From NCBI GenBank assembly GCA_017305925.1, contig JAFKJW010000055.1, positions 1 to 48,254 on the forward strand: 48,254 nt of DNA, in the 5' to 3' direction. The position numbers were made by a program, and so were the translations under genes. The notes beneath the pieces are model-generated. The model was not told the DNA's origin. It saw only the letters and a program-made list of their open reading frames with translations, and did no database searches. The DNA comes from Hyphomicrobiales bacterium. Its GTDB lineage: Bacteria; Pseudomonadota; Alphaproteobacteria; Rhizobiales; Rhizobiaceae. This document shows positions 42,957-48,254 of the stretch, one piece after another (positions within the stretch are counted from its first letter, which is position 1; each line of letters begins with the position of its first letter).

Positions 42957-44433
42957 TCAAAACGTCCTGCGCAGGGCCCGGTCGCGTTGCGTGCAGTAGG
43001 CGGCGAAGGCGCCGTCCCAGGCGGCGCCGGCTGCCGGATCGGGCTCCTGCCGGCGCGCGACGCGGCGAGTCGAGACGGAGGCCTCGCGCACCGAGCGGAA
43101 GAGGCCGGTCGCTGTGCCGGCGAGCAGGGCGGCACCCCGCGCGCCGAACTCCGAGCCGGCGGGCACCGCAACGGGCCTTCCGAGAGCGTCGGCCAGCATC
43201 TGCGTCCAGACGCGGCTGTTGGCGCCGCCCCCGGTCAGCAGGATGTCGCCTTCGACCGGAGGCAGGTGCTGGATCAGATCGCGCACGGCGAGCATCACGC
43301 CCTCGTAGACGGCCCGCATCATATGTGAGCGGCCGTGGCGCGGTGTCAGTCCGGAAAAGCCGGCCCGCGCCTGTTGGTCGAAGACCGGCGCGATGATGCC
43401 GCTGTCGGAAAGGTAGGGCAGGTAGACGACGCCGTCCGATCCGACCGGTACCGCCGACACCATGGCGTCCAGGCGCTCGAACAGCGCCGCGTCGCGCTGC
43501 GCCTCGCCGAGGATCGTGTCGATCGCCCAGTCGAGGTTGAGCGTGCCGGCGACGTTCACCATGGCGCGGAACCAGGCCTTGCCGGGCAGCGTGAACAGCA
43601 GGCCGAGATCCGGCGGCGTGAAGACGGGTTCGTCCGAGACCACGCCGGCGATGCAGGTCGTGCCGAGCACGACGAGCGCGGTGCCGGCCTGCAAGGCGCT
43701 GGCGCCGACGACCGTTGAGGGCACGTCGCCTGCGCCGATCGCCACGGGCGTTCCTTCGGCCAGCCCGAGCTCCGCGGCGGCCGAAGCGGCGAGGGGGCCT
43801 GCCAGCGCTTCCGGATCCTCAGGCGCCGGCAGCTTTTCCGCCACGTCTGTCAGTCCGAAAAGCGCGGCCATCTCGGCGCTGCGGCAGCGCCCGCGTGCGT
43901 CGCCCGGCGCGACCGCCGCCTCGGTCCGGTCGGCCGCGACGCGGCCGGTCAGCCTCATGCGCAGAAAATCCTTGTAGCTGAAGAGATGCGGCATGAATCT
44001 GCCCTGCGTCTGCCCAATGATACCCGCGCAGCCCATAGCCCACGCGTCAGCGATCAAGGCATCCAGCGTCGCGCCCCAGTGAGATCCGGAGGACTGGATC
44101 TGCAGAAGGTTCGCCATGCCGCCGGCTTGACCATAAAAAGCGTAGCAACCGAGCATCCTGCCGCGCGTCGACCAGCCAGGCGCCGACCATGGCGGCCGAG
44201 ACGCCGATTGCCGCGATCTCCCGAGGCTCCACGCCGGCTTTCGCCACCAGCGCCGTCACCGCGTTTCGCATGGCGTTCCACGCCTCGTCCGGATCGACCT
44301 CGCACCAGCCGGGCCGGGGCCGCCGCAATTCGACCCGCTCCGCCGCGCGGGCGAGTTCCGTGCCCTCGAGGTCGAAAAGCGCTGCCTTGGTGATCGAGGA
44401 ACCGGCGTCGATGCCGAGAAGATAGCGATTCAT
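42957..44433 (-). pseudogene. FGGY-family carbohydrate kinase, frame-disrupted
   Basis: The N-terminal part begins RYLLGIDAGSSITKAALFDL and runs well to AAIGVSAAMVGAWLVDA. The C-terminal two-thirds ([59 protein letters not shown]) are normal but in another frame. Between them, at about 44010-44160, no frame gives the family's usual residues, and the distance is too short, so this is a local rearrangement or deletion and not a single indel. FGGY kinases phosphorylate sugars; the partner is the SIS protein. Broken gene or assembly error cannot be told apart here. Confidence 0.75.
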
Positions 44434-44604
44434 CCGGTCGTGCTCCACGCGGGGACAGACCGGTCTATGCCCCAATCGGACGTCGCTTTCCATGCCCGAT
44501 GGCGCCCTCGGAAGAGGACAGGGGAGAATTTTCCTGTCGGTCGTGTAGGCTGGCGCGGAGCCGACGCGTCCTTGGCGCAAGGGCAAGGAGGGAAGGAGCG
44601 CGCC

Positions 44605-45828
44605 ATGCATCTCGAAACGCGCGGAAACTACCGCTGGGTCATCGTGGCCGTGGGCGCATGGATGTCGTGCATCGCCATAGGCGCCATGTTCTCGCTGGCG
44701 ATCTTCCTGACGCCGATGGCCGAGGCGACCGGATGGTCGCGCGCCGGCATCTCCATGGCGATGACGGTCAACTTTCTGGTCATGGGTGTGGCCGGGTTTC
44801 TCTGGGGCGGCCTTTCCGACCGCTTCGGCGCGAGGCCCATCCTGTTCGCCGGTTCTCTGCTGCTGGGTTTCGCGCTGGTCGCGGCGAGCCGCGCGCCCTC
44901 GCTTCTCTTCTTCCAGTCCGTCTACGGCGTATTGGTGGGGCTGGCCGCCGGCGCCTTCTTCGCGCCGATGATCGCCACGGTGACGGGATGGTTCGAGAAG
45001 GATCGCAGCCTGGCCGTCTCGCTGGTTTCCGCCGGCATGGGCGTTGCGCCCATGACGGTGTCGCCTTTCGTCGGCTGGCTGCTGACCGCGCATGACTGGC
45101 GCACGGTGATGCTGGTCGTCGGCATCGGGAGCTGGGCGGTGCTCGTGCCGGCCGCCTTTCTGGTGCGGCGCCCGCCGGCATACGGCGAGCCCGAGGCGTC
45201 GGCGGCGAACGATGGCGGGCCGGCCCCCTCAGCCGCCCGCGCCTTCGCCACGCCGCAATTCGCGGTGCTGGCCGGCACCTTCTTCCTCTGCTGCGCGGCC
45301 CATTCCGGCCCGATCTTCCATATGGTGAGCTATGCCGTCACCTGCGGCATTCCGGCCATGGCCGCCGTCAGCATCTACAGCGTGGAGGGTCTTGCGGGCC
45401 TCGGCGGCCGGCTTCTTCTCGGCGTGCTGGCCGACAGGGTCGGGGTGAAGTTCGTTCTGGTCGGCGGGCTGATGGTGCAGGCGCTGGTGCTGGCGGGCTA
45501 CCTCCATGCGACCCAGCTCTCGCATTTCTATGCCCTCGCTGTGGTCTTCGGCACCGCCTATGGCGGCGTGATGCCGCTCTACGCCGTGCTGGCGCGCGAG
45601 TATTTCGGCCAGCGGATCATGGGCACGGTCTTCGGCGCCGCGACCATGGCGTCGAGCCTCGGCATGGCGATCGGGCCGTTGGCGGGCGGCGAGGTCTACG
45701 ATTCCTTCGGCGCCTATGACTGGCTCTTCATCGGCTCGATCGGCCTGGCCGTCGCTGCCGTCGTGATGGCGCTGCTGTTCCCGCCTTTTCCGAAGGTGCG
45801 GGACGATGAGGCGCCGGCCGGCGCCTGA
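44605..45828 (+). CDS. MFS transporter, OFA/monocarboxylate-like
   Basis: The 407-residue product has 12 membrane segments. Motif A is seen in FLWGGLSDRFGARPILFAGS and its second-half copy GRLLLGVLADRVGVKFVLVG. The early region (YRWVIVAVGAWMSCIAIGAM, ATGWSRAGISMAMTVNFLVM) is like the oxalate/formate and monocarboxylate porter groups. Substrate not determined. The ATG at 44605 follows AAGGAG. It is divergent from the kinase and followed by anmK after 80 bases. Confidence 0.85.
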   Translation: MHLETRGNYRWVIVAVGAWMSCIAIGAMFSLAIFLTPMAEATGWSRAGISMAMTVNFLVMGVAGFLWGGLSDRFGARPILFAGSLLLGFALVAASRAPSLLFFQSVYGVLVGLAAGAFFAPMIATVTGWFEKDRSLAVSLVSAGMGVAPMTVSPFVGWLLTAHDWRTVMLVVGIGSWAVLVPAAFLVRRPPAYGEPEASAANDGGPAPSAARAFATPQFAVLAGTFFLCCAAHSGPIFHMVSYAVTCGIPAMAAVSIYSVEGLAGLGGRLLLGVLADRVGVKFVLVGGLMVQALVLAGYLHATQLSHFYALAVVFGTAYGGVMPLYAVLAREYFGQRIMGTVFGAATMASSLGMAIGPLAGGEVYDSFGAYDWLFIGSIGLAVAAVVMALLFPPFPKVRDDEAPAGA

Positions 45829-45908
45829 GCCATTCCGCGGCGGGCGCTTCCCCGCGCGCCCCGATTGGCTAGAGTGGCAGCCGATTCGTCACCTTGCGGA
45901 CCGCTTCC

Positions 45909-47024
45909 ATGACCCCAATCTGGGCCGTCGGCCTGATGACCGGCACCGTGCTGGACGGCAATATCGACGTCGCGCTGATCCGCACGGACGGCGAGCGCGT
46001 CGCGGAGTTCGGCGACTACATGCTGGCACCCTACGAGCCTGCGGTCGTCCGCATGCTGGAGCGGGCGCAGGCCGAAGCCCGCGAGTGGAACTTTTCGGGA
46101 CCCGAGCCGGCGGTCTTCGCGGAGGCCGAAGAGGCGCTGACCCGCGAGCAGGCCGAGGCGGTTCGCCTGCTGGTCGAAAGAAGCGGCCTTTCCATGCATG
46201 ACATCGGCGTCGTCGGCTTCCACGGCCAGACGGTGCTGCACCGCGCCCCGGCGGGCGGGCGGCGCGGCGCCACCCGCCAGCTCGGCGACGGCGTGCTCAT
46301 GCATGACCTGCTCGGCGTGAGGGTGGTCCATGATTTCCGCACCGCCGACGTGCGCGCCGGCGGGCAGGGCGCGCCGCTCGCCGCCGCCTACCATGCAGCA
46401 CTCCTGGGCGCGGCGGGTGCCAGCGGCGAGACGGCCATCCTCAATCTCGGCGGCGTCGGCAACGTCACCTGGTGGGACGGCGAGCACGATATCGTGGCCT
46501 TCGACACCGGGCCGGCCAACGCCCCCATCAACGATTTCGTCAAGGCGAAGGGGCTTGGCGAGATGGACCGAGACGGCGCCCTCGCGGCAAGGGGCCGGGT
46601 GGACGAGGCGCGCCTCGCAAGGCTTCTGGAACATCCCTATCTGACCGCGCCTTATCCGAAATCGCTCGACCGCTTCAGCTTCACCGCCGCCATGGCGGAC
46701 GGCCTCGGGGCGGAGGACGGCGCGGCCCTTTTGACGGCCTTCACGGCCTCGGCGGTCGGCAAGGCGCTGGACATACTGCCGCGCCGGCCGAAGACGCTCT
46801 TCGTCAGCGGCGGCGGCCGCCACAATCCGACCCTCATGCGCATGCTGAAGGAAAGGGCGGGCGTCGAGGCCGTGTCGGCCGACACACTCGGCTGGCGCGG
46901 CGACGCGGTCGAGGCCGAGTGCTTCGCCTTCCTCGCGGTGCGCGCGCTGCGCGGCCTGCCGATCAGCTATCCGAGCACGACGGGCGTGCCGGAGCCGATG
47001 ACGGGCGGCCGCATCGCCGGCTGA
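45909..47024 (+). CDS. anmK: Anhydro-N-acetylmuramic acid kinase
   Basis: The 371-residue product converts 1,6-anhydro-MurNAc from cell-wall turnover to MurNAc-6-phosphate, with water opening the anhydro ring. Family marks are [80 protein letters not shown] and [14 protein letters not shown]. Length is usual. The ATG at 45909 starts the conserved opening. The normal next step, MurQ etherase, is not in the window; the SIS protein at 42176 is of another SIS group. Confidence 0.95.
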   Translation: MTPIWAVGLMTGTVLDGNIDVALIRTDGERVAEFGDYMLAPYEPAVVRMLERAQAEAREWNFSGPEPAVFAEAEEALTREQAEAVRLLVERSGLSMHDIGVVGFHGQTVLHRAPAGGRRGATRQLGDGVLMHDLLGVRVVHDFRTADVRAGGQGAPLAAAYHAALLGAAGASGETAILNLGGVGNVTWWDGEHDIVAFDTGPANAPINDFVKAKGLGEMDRDGALAARGRVDEARLARLLEHPYLTAPYPKSLDRFSFTAAMADGLGAEDGAALLTAFTASAVGKALDILPRRPKTLFVSGGGRHNPTLMRMLKERAGVEAVSADTLGWRGDAVEAECFAFLAVRALRGLPISYPSTTGVPEPMTGGRIAG

Positions 47025-47035
47025 CGGCCGTGCCT

Positions 47036-47482
47036 CTACAGCGGCTTTCGGAGGAACGTCCGGTCGCGGCCTCTGGGAAAATCCTCCAGAACGCCGAACG
47101 GCGCGTAGCCGCAGCGCCGGTAGATTTTCAGCGCCACCGGGCTGAACGTGTCGATATGCGCGCCGTGGCAGCCGCGCCGCCGCGCCTCGGCCTCGGCGGC
47201 GTCGAGCATGCGGGCCGCGAAGCCCTGGCCCCGGTAAGCCTCGCCCACCCAAAGCCATTGCACATAGAGCCAGCCCCATGCCGTATAGCCGGAAATGCCG
47301 GCGACGATCCCGCCGCCGTCGCGAGCGATCACCGCGAGCGGCAGGCGTCCGGACGGCCCGACATCGGCATCGTTGAAGGCGGCAAGCGCCGCGCCGAGCG
47401 CCGCGAGATCGTCGGGGCGCGGCGCGGACGTCACCTCCATGTCGAGCCCGACATGCTGCCTCGGGCCTGCTGCGTCCGTCAT
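47036..47482 (-). CDS. GNAT-family N-acetyltransferase
   Basis: The 148-residue product is a single GNAT domain. The acetyl-CoA loop is WVGEAYRGQGFAARMLDAAE, preceded by GYTAWGWLYVQWLWV and followed by CHGAHIDTFSPVALKIYRRC and GYAPFGVLEDFPRG, which complete the fold. The acceptor is unknown; the ending resembles GNATs acting on small molecules. The ATG at 47482 begins a typical length; the frame is open further upstream without a better start. It converges on anmK with 11 bases between stops. Confidence 0.85.
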   Translation of the reverse strand: MTDAAGPRQHVGLDMEVTSAPRPDDLAALGAALAAFNDADVGPSGRLPLAVIARDGGGIVAGISGYTAWGWLYVQWLWVGEAYRGQGFAARMLDAAEAEARRRGCHGAHIDTFSPVALKIYRRCGYAPFGVLEDFPRGRDRTFLRKPL

Positions 47483-47684
47483 GCGCGGACCGTATGGAGG
47501 CCGCGCGGTGCTGTCAAACCGGCCGGGCGAGGCCCTGGAGCGACGCCGATCTGCAACAGGATGCCCGCGCAATACCGGAAAGCTGCCGGCCTTTGGCACA
47601 TCCTTATGGACCCGATGCCCGGCGATTGCCAGAATGGACCAGCGGCGGGTCGGGATTCGGCCCTCCGGTGATTCGAAGGGCACG

Positions 47685-48254
47685 ATGGTCAACAACCGGC
47701 TACGATTTTTCGGAGGCCTCTGCTTTAGCCTTTGCGCGGGTGCCGCCGTGCACGCTCAGGGCGGCGTGCAGGCTCCGACGGAGTCTGTCGCGCCGCTCGT
47801 CGCCGTCTACGGCCTGGCGAAGGACGACCAGCTCAATGTGCGGGCGTCGGCTTCGCCCGTGGCGATGGTGATCGCGCGCCTTCCGAACGGGGCGCTGGTC
47901 AAGAACCTCGGCTGCACCACGGTCGGCGGCAACCTCTGGTGCAAGATCGTCTCGCCCGAGAACGCCTTGGTCAAGGGCTGGACGCCGGGCCGCTATATCA
48001 TGGGCGCATCGGCCGCCGAGGGCGCCGCCCCGGCCGATGCGGATGAACAGGCCGCCGGCGCGCAGGAAAGCGCCGCGGCGACGGACGCCGGCACGTCCAT
48101 CCTCGACGCGAAGGAAATCCCGCCGCTCGACGATCCGAAAAAGGCGGCGAAGGCGGACGACGCGCTGCCCGTCGAGGCCTATGTCGATCTGCCTTCCGCC
48201 CGCAAGGAGGTCGCGGCCCCGGATGCCGCCGCGACCATGGCGACCGGTGCCGTG
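47685..48254 (+). CDS. Secreted SH3-domain (SH3b) protein, partial
   Basis: The gene runs off the right edge; 190 codons are present. The start has a signal peptide (RLRFFGGLCFSLCAGAAVHA, cut near Ala-Gln), then a bacterial SH3 domain (VYGLAKDDQLNVRASASPVA to VKGWTPGRYIMGA) with a pair of cysteines (LGCTTVGGNLWCK) that may form a disulphide. After that is an Ala/Asp-rich linker, low in complexity. Such proteins occur in the periplasm of Rhizobiales; the function is unknown. The 202-base gap upstream shows no clear motif. Confidence 0.8.
   Translation, partial: MVNNRLRFFGGLCFSLCAGAAVHAQGGVQAPTESVAPLVAVYGLAKDDQLNVRASASPVAMVIARLPNGALVKNLGCTTVGGNLWCKIVSPENALVKGWTPGRYIMGASAAEGAAPADADEQAAGAQESAAATDAGTSILDAKEIPPLDDPKKAAKADDALPVEAYVDLPSARKEVAAPDAAATMATGAV

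Overview
The window looks like chromosome of a high-GC alphaproteobacterium of the Rhizobiales/Hyphomicrobiales, most like the Mesorhizobium-Aminobacter-Nitratireductor group. The reasons are the gene content and order (exbB-exbD-tonB, ppx-rlmE, guaB-rsmB-tspO-guaA), the Ti/Sym-type traA-oriT-traC-traD arrangement in a mobile island, and an intergenic palindrome of a kind common in rhizobia. The genus is inference.

Left end (1-552): the C-terminus of a tyrosine integrase followed by the 3' part of a tRNA-Gln(CTG) gene. This is the boundary of an integrated element lying to the left of the window. Region 563-19311 is ordinary chromosome: small hypotheticals, a YdcZ-type transporter, a YigZ/IMPACT protein, a VOC protein, the TonB-ExbBD energy-transduction set, a YbhN-type membrane protein, Ppx/GppA with the rRNA methylase RlmE, a DHA2 exporter, an M48 protease with a DUF898 protein, then guaB, rsmB, tspO, a thioesterase, a nucleosidase and guaA. 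Two of these genes are broken: exbB by a small deletion with frameshift, guaB by loss of about 92 nt. Both could be real mutations or assembly errors.

Region 19312-39647 is a genomic island of about 20.3 kb inserted at the 3' end of guaA. Its ends carry a 16-bp near-perfect duplication of the last guaA codons and shared 10-bp candidate integrase arm sites. From left to right it holds an integrase, an AlpA-type regulator, a MOBQ/TraA relaxase-helicase, an oriT, decayed traC and traD, an HxlR regulator facing a YbfB-type exporter across a perfect inverted repeat, a decayed DUF6499-DUF2285 gene, an AbiEi/AbiEii toxin-antitoxin pair with repeated operator-like sequences, and a five-gene restriction locus. 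No type IV secretion or coupling-protein gene is seen, so it is better described as a mobilizable island than a self-transmissible ICE.

The most interesting part is 29972-39443: a small HTH protein, a type III-like helicase-nuclease, an unrecognised 370-residue protein with one hydrophobic segment, a beta-order adenine methyltransferase with an AT-rich target-recognition region, and a UvrD-type helicase with a RelE/ParE-like N-terminal domain. The last four genes overlap or nearly touch, so they read as one translationally coupled unit. The two extra proteins are not part of a standard type III restriction system.

Right of the island (39648-48254) lie a truncated GNAT gene, two small ORFs leading into a winged-helix/TPR regulator, a SIS sugar-phosphate protein with a frame-disrupted FGGY kinase, an MFS transporter, anmK (anhydro-MurNAc recycling), a GNAT gene and the start of a secreted SH3-domain protein.
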